From CAVOJY01 sp963696405 (GTDB lineage: Bacteria > Chloroflexota > Limnocylindria > Limnocylindrales > CSP1-4): DNA of 64,000 bases. Each line of letters opens with the position of its first letter. Position 1 is the stretch's first letter. The translations under genes and the position numbers were made by a program. The notes under the pieces are model-generated. The model was not told the origin of the DNA. It ran no database searches and saw only the letters and a list, made by a program, of their open reading frames with translations. Positions 42,441-51,332 of the stretch are shown here, piece by piece. The DNA lies in NCBI GenBank assembly GCA_963696405.1, contig CAVOJY010000002.1:186001-250000 (forward strand), written 5' to 3'.

Positions 42441-44529
42441 TCATAGCAGGTCGCGGCGGATCGTCTCGTGCTGGGTTCGCTCGAAGAAGGGGCGGCCGTC
42501 CAGGCGCACTTCGAGCTGCACCTCCATGTCGAAGCGGTCGAGTTCCGCAATCGTGATGCCTTTCGCGACCACCACCACGTCGGCCCCGTCCTGCTGGAGG
42601 CGGTAGACGCACTCGTTCGCGAAGCGTCCGCGGCCGGGCTCGCGCTCGAAGGCCGTCATCTCGAGCGATTCCGAGGTGAAGAGCGACGTGCCGTCGGGGA
42701 GCACGGTGGTCCCGGCGTCGCGCGTGGTCACCGTCACGCTCCCCGCGATCACGTCCTCGGTGATGAGCCAACGTGGGTGGATCGGCGGTCCCGGTGCCGA
42801 CCTCCGGCAGCGCCGGGGCGCTTGCCTTGAACGCCGACGGCGTGACCGTGGAAGGCGAGGGGAGGGCCGGGAGGATCAAGCGGGACGGTGCGGACGGGCC
42901 GCGGTGCACGGTCAGCACACACTCCCCCGGCGACGGCCAGATGACCGGCCAGTACGCGCTCGCCACCGAGAGCCGGATCCGGTGGCCGGGAAGGAACCGG
43001 TAGCCGGCCGCGCGCAGCGGCACGCGCACTTCGTAGACGCGGCCGGGCTCCAGCGGCTCGGGCGCGACGTGCGAGCGCCGGTGCGTCAGGTTCAGGATGC
43101 CCGCGCTCACCTGGGCGGAGGCGCCATCGGGGGCCACGTCGGCGAGGCGCGCCACGAGATGGGCGACCGGCGCGCTGGCGGAAACGAACAGCACGGCCGC
43201 GGGGAAGCCGAGGATGTCGAGCGGTTCACCCAGCGGTGCGCTCGTGTAGGTCGGGCCCCAGGCCTCGTCGGGGCGCAGGTCGCGCGACAGGCCGTTCGGC
43301 GGCGAGCCAGCGCCCCAGGAGAGCGAGGCGCGGCCGCCGGTGGTCGGGTGGTGCGGGAATGGGTCCACCCCGGCGCTGCTCGGCGGCTCGTTCCTGAGGC
43401 GGCCCTGGAGCGGTACGCCGACCGGGCCACCGCCGGGCATGTCCCCCGGCGCGAGATGAAGGGCGTGCTCGACGAGGCGAGCCACCGGGAGCGACGGCTC
43501 GGCCTGCCAGGACCCGTTGAGCAGCTTCGGGAACGCTTCTGGCGGTGTGTACTCGCGCCGGAGGTATGTCAGGCCGGGCTCGTCCATCACCCCGTTGTCG
43601 ATGCCCTTGAGCCAGTGGTCGAAGAAGCGCACGAGTTCCCGGAGCCAATCCATGGTCGGGCCCGGGTAGGCGGAATCGGGGAGCTCGTGGACCCAGTTCC
43701 CGACGATCGAGCGCCGCGGTGCGTTCACGCACCGCTCCTGCATCCGCAGGACGGGGTCGACGTAGCCGTCCATCCAGCCCCCGATGTGGAGGATGGCCGC
43801 CGTGATCCGCCCGTAGTCGGGCGCGAGCGAGCCGCACCGCCAGTACGGCCCGTCCCGCTGCTGGCGCGCCCACTCGAAGAGCCAGATCGGCGTCGCGTCC
43901 AGCCGTTCCCGCCAGGCGGTCTTCCAGCCCGTGCCCGCGTACCCCGGCCGCGGCGGCAGCGCGTTCATCGCCACCTGGCTCACCGCGTACTGCGACAGCT
44001 CGCTGACCGTCGCGCAGCCACCGATGTGGTGGACGTCGTCCGTGTAGCGGTCGTCGGTGGCGTACATCGGCACGATCGCGCGCAGGTGGGGCGGGCGGAG
44101 CGCCGCGACCTGGATGGCGGTGAAGCCGCCGTACGAGATCCCCCACATCCCGACGTTGCCATTGCACCACGGCTGCGCGGCGAGCCATTCCACGGCGTCG
44201 TAGCCGTCAACGGTTTCGGCCTCGGTGTATTCGTCGAGGGCCACGCCTCCCGAGCTGCCCGTTCCCCGGACGTCGAGGCGGCAAAGGGCGAAGCCGCGCT
44301 CGGCCAGATAGGTGCCGCGGGCGACGTCCGAGGGGTACCGCCAGTCGTCCTTCCGGTACGGGATCATCTCGAGGATGGCGGGGAACCGCTCCTCGGGCGC
44401 ACCGGCGCGAGGGACCGGGAGGAAGAGGTTGGCCGACAGCTCGACCCCGTCGCGGGCGCGGACCCGGACGTCGTGGCGGATCTCCACCTCATGCACGGGC
44501 GGGCTCGGCGACGTCGCGGCCGGCGGCAT
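42441..44529 (-). CDS. CocE/NonD alpha/beta hydrolase (X-Pro dipeptidyl-peptidase type), frame break near 42775
   Basis: These hydrolases cleave acyl or peptidyl-prolyl bonds. The product has DVRVRARDGVELSANLFLP, LCRLDVRGTGSSGG, GMWGISYGGFTAIQVAAL (nucleophilic Ser in GISYGG), ILHIGGWMDGYVDP (catalytic Asp region) and GNWVHELPD (catalytic His), then the C-terminal jelly-roll domain. After VGTGTADPP the frame breaks at a GGG run (42775-42777 on the plus strand), apparently one base too long. Beyond it RWLITEDVIAGSVTVTTRD leads to the stop at 42441. Corrected length is about 695 residues. TAAACT ends seven bases before the ATG, a leaderless layout. It may be cytoplasmic, since no signal peptide is seen. 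Confidence 0.87.
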
Positions 44530-45014
44530 GTCCGCCAGTTTAGCCACCCGGGACCGGGGCAGGGCAGTCGCGCGAGCCGGAATCGCCAGCACGGTCCCTA
44601 CGGTCGCCACTCCGGGAGGGGCCAACCGCCGGCGGTTTCCACCATCTCGCCACGTCGTGAACGGTAGGTGACTCCTCGACCCTCGAGCCGGGGACTCCGT
44701 CCTCCCCGGCGGCCCGGACCCTCCCTGCCCGCGCTCAGCTCCGGGCGGTTCGCGCCGGTCGCGACGCCCTGCGGCCTCCTCGTCCATCGCGTACCGCTCG
44801 CCGCGTGGCGAATTGGCAGAAACAGCCGCATGCTGCCGGCCATCCGGCCGGATTCAGGTTGATTCCGGACCGCCGCTGTGCCAAGCTCGGACCATCCCGA
44901 TGGCGATCGGGTGTCAGGGCCGGAGAGCAGTGCCACGAGCTTGATCGTGATCCCGCGATGGGGAGATGGCCGGCGGGCCGGACGGCTCGCCCCGGTCGGA
45001 GGAGGTTGACTGCG
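44530..45014. other. Divergent intergenic region, 485 bp
   Basis: It holds the CocE -10 element (AGTTTA at 44537-44542 on the plus strand, TAAACT on the minus) and the promoter of the ABC transporter operon. TTGATT (44859-44864), 17 bases and CAAGCT (44882-44887) is a weak candidate for the latter, giving a leader of about 120 bases. GGAGG lies nine bases before the substrate-binding protein ATG. No open frame with recognisable content was found. Confidence 0.45.
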
Positions 45015-46982
45015 ATGCATCGGCTGCCGCATGGTCGCGCCGCCCGAATCGGTGCCGCGATGTGCCTTGTCATCGGGTTGCTGGCTCCAGCGGGCGGCCT
45101 GACCGCGCCTCCGGTCGCCGCGGCCGACCCGCTGATCCTGCGGGTCGGCACCACCCAGAACGCCGAATCGATCAACCCCTGGAACGCGTACCTGTGGATC
45201 GAGTACGAGATCTTCCAGCTGAACTACGAGCTGCTCGTGGGGTTCGGCGAGGACCTTGAACCGATCCCGGCCTTCGCGAAGTCGTGGACGCAGTCCGCGG
45301 ATGGAAAGACCTGGACCTTCAAGATCCAGCCGGGGATGAAGTGGTCCGACGATCAGCCGGCGACCGCGGAAGACGCCCGCTTCACCATCCAGACCGTGCT
45401 CGACGCGGAAGAGGCGGGGGACACGCTGGGCTACGGCTACATCTCGGCATACTTCACCGCGGCTGGCATCGACTCGGTCGCGGCCCCCGATGCCGAGACG
45501 CTCGTTATCACCACGAAGTACCCCACCGACCGCGTCCTGTCGATGGACGCGCCCATTCTGCCGAAGCACATCTTCGAGAAGTTCACGACGAAGACCGTCA
45601 ACGACTTCGCCAATGACCCGCCGGTCGTTGGTTCCGGACCGTACCAGGTCGTTGAGTTCAAGACCGGGCAGTACGTGCGCCTGACCCGGAACCCCAACTA
45701 CTGGGGCCAGCAGGGTGCCGCCGACGAGGTGGTCATCCGGTTCTTCCCCGACTCGCCGGACACGATGGTCCAGGCATTCAAGCAGGGTGAGCTTGACTAC
45801 ATCGAGGGTCCCACGGGGCAGCAATTCGACCAGCTCAAGACGCTGCCCGGCGTCGTCGCGATCAATGCGCCCGGGACCCAGTACGACGAGCTGGGCTTCA
45901 ACGCCTGGACCGAACCGGTCGAGGGCGGTGGCGCCTCGACAAAGGCGCTCCAGGACGTCGCCTTCCGCGACGCGCTGGGGTACGCGATCGACCGCCAGGC
46001 GCTCGTCGACAAGGTGTTGTATGGCTACGGCTCGGTCGGCACGACCCAGATTCCGCCCTACTACGTGAAGTTCCACTCCGAGCCGGCAAACCCGCGCACG
46101 TTTGACATCGAGCTCGCGAAGCAGAAGCTCGATGCGGCCGGGTACAAGCTCAACGCGGAGGGCCAGCGGCTGGACAAGGAGGGGAAGGCCCTCAACCTGC
46201 GCCTGTACTTCCCCTCGGGTAGCCCCGAGTTCACCGGCTACGCGCAGTTCCTCACGGAGTGGTTCGCGCAGCTTGGGATCAAGATCACGGGCCAGGCCAT
46301 GGACTCCGGCACGCTGGCCCCCATCCTGCTCGGACCATCTGGCGACAGCCCGCCCGAGGGGAAGCTCGCCTACGACCTGTTCATCTGGGACTGGGTGGGC
46401 GACAACGGGGACCCGAACACCATGCTGCAGCCATTCCTGTGCAGCTCGATCGGGTCGCAGAGCGACAGCCAATGGTGCAACCCGAAGTACGACGAGCTGT
46501 ACAAGCAACAGAACGAGGCGCCGAACGAGGAAGCGCGGAAGGTGCCCATGGCCGAACTGCAGCAGATCGTCTACGACGAGGCGCCGTACCTGATCCTCAC
46601 GAACAGAGCCAACATGCAGGCCTACCGCACCGACAAGTTCGCCGGCTGGCAGCGGATGCCGACCGGGACGGGCACACCGCTCTTCGTGATGGGGAACATC
46701 AACTACACGCTCCTCACCGACGCGACCGCAGTCCCGAGCCCGGCGCCCACCCCAACGCCGGCCCCGGCCACGGAAGCTCCGACCGGTGCGGCGACACCCG
46801 CACCGGCCACTGCGCCCCCGCCGACAGCGGCCCCAACCCCGGAGCCCGGCGGGGGCGGCACCGGCGGCGACAGCTCGCTCCTGCTCGTGGGCGGGGTCAT
46901 CGTCCTGGTCGTGATCCTCGCCGCCGGCCTGGTCATCGTCCGGCGTGGTCGGGCCGGCGGTCCGGGGGATGCCGAGGAGTAA
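45015..46982 (+). CDS. Peptide/opine ABC transporter substrate-binding protein (family 5), C-terminally anchored
   Basis: It captures peptides or similar solutes outside the membrane and delivers them to the permeases encoded next. The 655-residue protein has a signal peptide (MCLVIGLLAPAGGLTAPPVAAA) without a lipobox Cys and a family 5 domain: LRVGTTQNAESINPW, WTFKIQPGMKWSDDQPATAED, GSGPYQVVEFKTGQYVRL, YYVKFHSEPANPRTFDIELA and FIWDWVGDNGDPN. A Pro/Thr/Ala linker then precedes a transmembrane helix (LLLVGGVIVLVVILAAGLVIV) and a basic end. Anchoring by a C-terminal helix instead of lipid is unusual for this class. Tandem stem-loops follow the stop. Confidence 0.92.
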   Translation: MHRLPHGRAARIGAAMCLVIGLLAPAGGLTAPPVAAADPLILRVGTTQNAESINPWNAYLWIEYEIFQLNYELLVGFGEDLEPIPAFAKSWTQSADGKTWTFKIQPGMKWSDDQPATAEDARFTIQTVLDAEEAGDTLGYGYISAYFTAAGIDSVAAPDAETLVITTKYPTDRVLSMDAPILPKHIFEKFTTKTVNDFANDPPVVGSGPYQVVEFKTGQYVRLTRNPNYWGQQGAADEVVIRFFPDSPDTMVQAFKQGELDYIEGPTGQQFDQLKTLPGVVAINAPGTQYDELGFNAWTEPVEGGGASTKALQDVAFRDALGYAIDRQALVDKVLYGYGSVGTTQIPPYYVKFHSEPANPRTFDIELAKQKLDAAGYKLNAEGQRLDKEGKALNLRLYFPSGSPEFTGYAQFLTEWFAQLGIKITGQAMDSGTLAPILLGPSGDSPPEGKLAYDLFIWDWVGDNGDPNTMLQPFLCSSIGSQSDSQWCNPKYDELYKQQNEAPNEEARKVPMAELQQIVYDEAPYLILTNRANMQAYRTDKFAGWQRMPTGTGTPLFVMGNINYTLLTDATAVPSPAPTPTPAPATEAPTGAATPAPATAPPPTAAPTPEPGGGGTGGDSSLLLVGGVIVLVVILAAGLVIVRRGRAGGPGDAEE

Positions 46983-47075
46983 CCCGGGACGTCCGCGGTT
47001 CCCGGGTGGGTGCGCACGAGGAGCGCTGACGCACATGCCGGGCCAGGGGGAGGGCCGCCACCGGGCGGTCCTCCC
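46982..47075 (+). terminator. Tandem stem-loops between binding protein and permease genes
   Basis: The first pairs ACCCGGGA with TCCCGGGT around a 10-base loop (46982-47007). The second (47048-47075) is a 12-bp stem with one G-U pair and an ACCG loop. They lie 23 bases before the permease start. Such elements usually stop part of the transcripts or protect the upstream message, giving more binding protein than permease. Confidence 0.65.
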
Positions 47076-47097
47076 GACGTGAGCAGGAGCTGACGCC

Positions 47098-48066
47098 GTG
47101 GGCGGTCGGTACCTGGCCCGGAAGCTTGCCCAGGCGGCGATCACGATCGTCTTCATCATCCTGCTCAACTTCCTGCTGTTCCGGATGATGCCCGGGTCGC
47201 CGGACCGCATCCTCGCCAGGAATATGCCGGCGGCGGCTCATGAGCAGCTCCGGGAACGCTGGGGGCTCGACAAGCCGCTCATCCCCGACCAGCTGGTCGC
47301 GTACGTCGCGGCGACGTTCCAGGGTGACCTCGGCGACTCTTACAAGTTCCGCGGACAGTCGGTGGTGGACGTCCTCTCGGGCCGACTCTGGCCCACGCTC
47401 CTGCTGTTCGGGCTCGGCGAGCTCATCGCGATCTTCCTCGGCCTCGGGCTGGGCGCCTACTCCGGGTGGAAACGCGGGGGCGCCGTCGACTATGTCGGCA
47501 ACGGGGTCTCGCTGATCCTGTACTCGATGCCGTACTTCATCATCGGCATGATCATGCTGATCATCTTCTCGGCGACCCTGGGCTGGTTCCCCACGAGCGG
47601 GATGTACACGATTGCCGCCTCGTACAGCTCCCCCCTTGATCAGGCCTTGGACCTCCTGTCGCACCTGGCGCTGCCGCTGGCCACGGTGGCCATCGGGCTG
47701 ATCGGCCAGTACTCGATCCTCATGCGGTCTTCGATCGTCGATACGCTCGGTGAGGACTACATCACCACGGCGCGGGCAAAAGGCCTGCCTGACGGAACGG
47801 TCATGCGTGACCACGCACTGCCCAATGCGCTGCTGCCGGCGGTGACGCTCATCGCGATCAACATGGGCTACGTGATCGCCGGCGCGATCACCGTCGAGGT
47901 CGTGTTCGGGTGGCCGGGGCTCGGGACGCTCACCGTGGAGGCCCTCTCCGCCCGCGACTACCCCGTCCTCCAGGGGATCTTCGTGCTCCTCAGCGTGTCG
48001 GTCGTCCTCGCCAACTTCGTGGCCGACCTCGTGTACGGGGTCCTCGACCCGAGGGTCCGGACGTGA
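47098..48066 (+). CDS. ABC transporter permease (DppB/OppB type)
   Basis: This 322-residue inner membrane protein is the first permease of the importer. It has six hydrophobic segments, starting with LAQAAITIVFIILLNFLLFRMMPGSP-like sequence typical of DppB, the periplasmic loop DKPLIPDQLVAYVAATFQGD, and the EAA coupling loop TARAKGLPDGTVMRDHALPN that contacts the ATPase. A GTG start with GCAGGAGC upstream is used. The next gene overlaps by GTGA. Together with its neighbours it forms a dipeptide/oligopeptide-type transporter, although the solute cannot be told from sequence. Confidence 0.93.
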   Translation: MGGRYLARKLAQAAITIVFIILLNFLLFRMMPGSPDRILARNMPAAAHEQLRERWGLDKPLIPDQLVAYVAATFQGDLGDSYKFRGQSVVDVLSGRLWPTLLLFGLGELIAIFLGLGLGAYSGWKRGGAVDYVGNGVSLILYSMPYFIIGMIMLIIFSATLGWFPTSGMYTIAASYSSPLDQALDLLSHLALPLATVAIGLIGQYSILMRSSIVDTLGEDYITTARAKGLPDGTVMRDHALPNALLPAVTLIAINMGYVIAGAITVEVVFGWPGLGTLTVEALSARDYPVLQGIFVLLSVSVVLANFVADLVYGVLDPRVRT

Positions 48067-49013
48067 CCACGGCCACGGCCAGCCCGGCCGACCTGCGCGC
48101 GGAACGGTTTCGTCTCCGCGCCCGCAACGCCAGGGATTTCGCCCGTCGATTCTCACGCCGGCGCGACGGGATGGTCGGCCTCTCGATTCTCCTGTTCTTC
48201 TCCGTCCTTGCCATCGCCCCGGGCCTCATCGTGGGCCCGCTGGAAACGGTGATCACCGCCTCCGGGACCGCACTCGAGCCGCCGAGCGCGTCGCATCTCC
48301 TGGGCACCGACCATCTCGGACGTGACATCCTCAACCTCACCGTCCATGGCGCCCGCATCTCGATGATGATCGGGCTGCTGGCGACGATCGTGACGGTCCT
48401 CATCGGCGTCACCGTGGGGATCGTCGCCGGCTACGTGGGCGGGTCGACCGACACGGTCCTCATGCGCATCACCGACTTCTTCCTCGTCCTGCCCACGTTC
48501 GTGCTCGCCCTCATCCTTGCCCCGATCGTCCTCGAGCTGATCGGCGCCGGCGCCCAGATCGGCGGGATGCGGGCGACCCTCTTCGTGATCGTGATCGTGA
48601 TCGGTGTCACGAGCTGGGCTTCGACCGCCCGGATCATCCGTGCACAGGCCCTGTCGCTGAAGGAGCGGGCGTTCGTCTCCCGGGCACGGGTGATCGGCGC
48701 AAGCGGCAGTCACATCATGACCCACCACATCCTTCCCAACGTCCTCAACCTCATCGTGGCCAACACGGTCCTCGTGTTCGCCGGCGCCATCCTCACCGAG
48801 ACCGTGCTTGCCTTCATCGGGCTCGGCGACCCGTTCGACCCATCGTGGGGCCAGATCCTGAGCGCCGCCGAGTCGGTCGGTGCGCCCGGGCTCGGCGCGT
48901 GGTGGTACATCGTCCCGCCGTCCGCCTGCGTGGTGCTCGTTGTGCTCTCCTTCACGCTCGTCGGCAGCGCGTTGGACGACGTCCTGAATCCGCGGCTCAG
49001 GGTGCGCAGGTGA
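48063..49013 (+). CDS. ABC transporter permease (DppC/OppC type)
   Basis: This is the second permease, 316 residues. After a basic N-terminus come a first membrane helix (MVGLSILLFFSVLAIAPGL), the DppC-type LLGTDHLGRDILNLTVHGARIS sequence split over the loop, further helices, and the EAA loop SRARVIGASGSHIMTHHILP. The end GSALDDVLNPRLR is the usual C-terminus of the family. GTG 48063 overlaps the stop of the first permease. The next reading frame begins about 60 bases later. Confidence 0.93.
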   Translation: MTTATASPADLRAERFRLRARNARDFARRFSRRRDGMVGLSILLFFSVLAIAPGLIVGPLETVITASGTALEPPSASHLLGTDHLGRDILNLTVHGARISMMIGLLATIVTVLIGVTVGIVAGYVGGSTDTVLMRITDFFLVLPTFVLALILAPIVLELIGAGAQIGGMRATLFVIVIVIGVTSWASTARIIRAQALSLKERAFVSRARVIGASGSHIMTHHILPNVLNLIVANTVLVFAGAILTETVLAFIGLGDPFDPSWGQILSAAESVGAPGLGAWWYIVPPSACVVLVVLSFTLVGSALDDVLNPRLRVRR

Positions 49014-49074
49014 ACGGGCCGCTGGGAGGACCGGTGGCCGCCACCGCGGCGCCCCGGAGGGTGCCCCGACGCCG

Positions 49075-50298
49075 GTGGTCGCCCAGGATCCTGTCCGCGG
49101 TCGTCGCCAGTGGCCGCTGCCCAAGCAGGCCGACCCCGATGCGCCGCTGCTCGTGGTCGAGAACCTCCGCACCCACTTCCAGCTCGAGTCCGGCTCCGTG
49201 AAGGCGGTCGACGGCGTGAGCTTCAGCCTCTCCGACGGCGAGGCGCTCGGCATCGCGGGCGAGTCGGGATGCGGCAAGACCACGACCGCCCTGTCGCTCG
49301 TCCAGCTCCTTCCCTCGAACGCGAGGATCGTGGAGGGGAGCGTCCGCCTCTTCGGGATCGACCTGGTCCCCAAGACCGAGAATGCCATGCGGCGCTACCG
49401 CTGGCGGGAGATCTCGATCGTGTTCCAGGGCGCCATGAATGCCCTTAACCCCGTGCAGCGGATCGGTCATCAGATCGCCGAACCGATCGAGAAGAGGCTC
49501 GGCCAATCCCGGGCGGATGCCGAGCGACACGCGCTCGAGCTGCTCGACCTCGTCGGCATCCCGACGGACCGCGGCCGCGCGTACCCGCACGAGCTGTCGG
49601 GCGGCATGCGCCAGCGGGCCATGATCGCGATGGCGCTGGCCTGCGATCCGGCGATCGTCATCGGCGACGAGCCGACCACCGCCCTCGACGTCATGGTGCA
49701 GGCCCAGATCCTGGAGCTGCTCGAGCGCCTCAGGCGCGAGCTCGGTCTGTCGCTCATCCTCATCACCCACGACCTGTCGGTCATCGCCGAGACGTGTGAC
49801 CGGGTGCTCGTGATGTACGCCGGAAAGGTGGCCGAGGAGGGCGCGGTCGCAACCGTGTTCACGCGGCCTCGCCACCCGTACACCCAGAAGCTGCTGGGCG
49901 CGTTCCCGGACATCGCATCCGACCGGCGCACGCTCGATGTCATTCCGGGTCAGCCCCCCGACCTGCGTGACCCTCCTTCCGGCTGTCGCTTCCACCCGCG
50001 TTGCGGGGCGGCCATGGATGTCTGCAGCCAGGAGGTCCCGCCAGAGACGACGTTCGGCGACGGGGTCCGGGTCGCGTGCCACCTCTACCCGCCCGGCAGC
50101 GATGGCACGCCGGTCGTCGTGGCCGGGCGCCCGGCAGCCGCGGGCCCGGGGCCGGGTCCCGACCTGCCCACGTTCCGTGACATGGAACGGGACGCAGTCG
50201 ACGCGCACACCCCGGCGCACCTGCTCTCGCCCAGCCCCTCGCTGGCCCCCGACCGGCCGCCGGAGAAGGGCCAGTCGCCGGACGAGTGGTGGCGATGA
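49075..50298 (+). CDS. ABC transporter ATP-binding protein (DppD/OppD type)
   Basis: It is one of the two ATPases powering the importer. It has Walker A GESGCGKTTTALS, a Q loop with IVFQGAMNALNPVQ, signature LSGGMRQR, Walker B VIGDEPTTALDV and the H loop ITHDLSVIAE, then the oligopeptide-specific C-terminal domain with Cys-containing GCRFHPRCGAAMDVC, which in relatives binds an iron-sulfur cluster. A Pro-rich tail of about 50 residues is extra. GTG 49075 is the start used. A GTG overlapping the previous stop (49010) is in another frame, so the true N-terminus is uncertain. The 407-residue length is slightly above the norm. Confidence 0.92.
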   Translation: MVAQDPVRGRRQWPLPKQADPDAPLLVVENLRTHFQLESGSVKAVDGVSFSLSDGEALGIAGESGCGKTTTALSLVQLLPSNARIVEGSVRLFGIDLVPKTENAMRRYRWREISIVFQGAMNALNPVQRIGHQIAEPIEKRLGQSRADAERHALELLDLVGIPTDRGRAYPHELSGGMRQRAMIAMALACDPAIVIGDEPTTALDVMVQAQILELLERLRRELGLSLILITHDLSVIAETCDRVLVMYAGKVAEEGAVATVFTRPRHPYTQKLLGAFPDIASDRRTLDVIPGQPPDLRDPPSGCRFHPRCGAAMDVCSQEVPPETTFGDGVRVACHLYPPGSDGTPVVVAGRPAAAGPGPGPDLPTFRDMERDAVDAHTPAHLLSPSPSLAPDRPPEKGQSPDEWWR

Positions 50299-51332
50299 AC
50301 GACCTCCTCACGCTGGAGGGCCTCCAGGTCCACTTCCCGATCCGGGCCGGGCTCTCAGACAGCCTGCTGCGGCGCGCGCGGGGGTACGTGCGTGCCGTCG
50401 ACGGGATCGACCTGTCCATCCAGCGGGGCGAGGTGCTCGGGCTGGTCGGCGAGTCCGGCTCGGGCAAGACCACCACCGGGCGGGTGATCGTGAAGCTCAC
50501 CCGCCAGACTGCGGGGCGGGTCACCTTCGACGGGCAGGACGTCAGCGACCTGTGGGGACAACGGCGGCTGCACGAGTACCGGCGCCGCGTGCAGATCGTC
50601 TTCCAGGACCCCTACGAGACGCTCAACCCGAAGCAGACGATCCACGATTTCGTCGCCGAGCCGCTCGAAGTCAACCGGATCGCCCCCTCGTACGGCGAGC
50701 GCGAGGGGCGCGTCGCCGGCGCGCTCGAGGCGGCCGGCCTGCGGCCTGCCGGCGAGTTCATGTTCCGCTACCCGCACGAGCTGTCGGGCGGGCAGCGCCA
50801 GCGCGTGGTCATCGCCGGGGCGCTCGTGATGGACCCGGAGTTCGTGGTCGCCGACGAGCCTGTGTCCATGCTGGACGTGTCGATCCGGACGGAGCTCCTC
50901 CACCTCATGCTCGACCTGCGCAGCGAGCGCAACCTGACGTACCTCTTCATCACTCACGACCTCTCGGTCGCGTGGGTGGTCGCGGATCGCATCGCCGTGA
51001 TGTACCTCGGGCGGATCATGGAGATCGGCGCGGCCGACCAGGTTATCCGCTCACCGCGTCATCCGTACACCGCCGCCCTGGTGTCCGTGGCACCCTCGCC
51101 CACGCCGCCGGCGCCGGGAACCCGGACGCGGCGCACCATCCTCGCCGGCGAGACGCCCGATGCCGCGCAGGTCCCTCCCGGTTGCCGGTTCCATCCCCGC
51201 TGCCCGGTCGCCTTCGACCGTTGCCGGGTCGAGGAGCCGCAGCTGATCGACGTCGGCGGCGGGCAGGCCGCGGCGTGCTGGCTTGCGGCGCAGGCAGGCG
51301 CGGCCCAGCCGAGCGCGGCTCAGGCGAGGTAG
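50295..51332 (+). CDS. ABC transporter ATP-binding protein (DppF/OppF type)
   Basis: This is the second ATPase of the importer. It has LQVHFPIRAG, Walker A GLVGESGSGKTTTGR, the Q loop QIVFQDPYETLNPKQT, signature ELSGGQRQRVVIAGAL, Walker B FVVADEPVSMLDV, H loop ITHDLSVAWVVA and the C-terminal GCRFHPRCPVAFDRC motif. ATG 50295 overlaps the TGA of the preceding gene (ATGA). The last 13 bases overlap the end of the convergent S9 peptidase gene, so the two transcripts are complementary at their ends. Length of 345 residues is normal. Confidence 0.93.
   Translation: MNDLLTLEGLQVHFPIRAGLSDSLLRRARGYVRAVDGIDLSIQRGEVLGLVGESGSGKTTTGRVIVKLTRQTAGRVTFDGQDVSDLWGQRRLHEYRRRVQIVFQDPYETLNPKQTIHDFVAEPLEVNRIAPSYGEREGRVAGALEAAGLRPAGEFMFRYPHELSGGQRQRVVIAGALVMDPEFVVADEPVSMLDVSIRTELLHLMLDLRSERNLTYLFITHDLSVAWVVADRIAVMYLGRIMEIGAADQVIRSPRHPYTAALVSVAPSPTPPAPGTRTRRTILAGETPDAAQVPPGCRFHPRCPVAFDRCRVEEPQLIDVGGGQAAACWLAAQAGAAQPSAAQAR

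Noticed and set aside
47910..48062. Upstream extension of the second permease by 51 codons
   Set aside because: The extension lies inside the first permease gene in another frame and is Arg/Gly-rich; GTG 48063 with stop overlap is the natural start.
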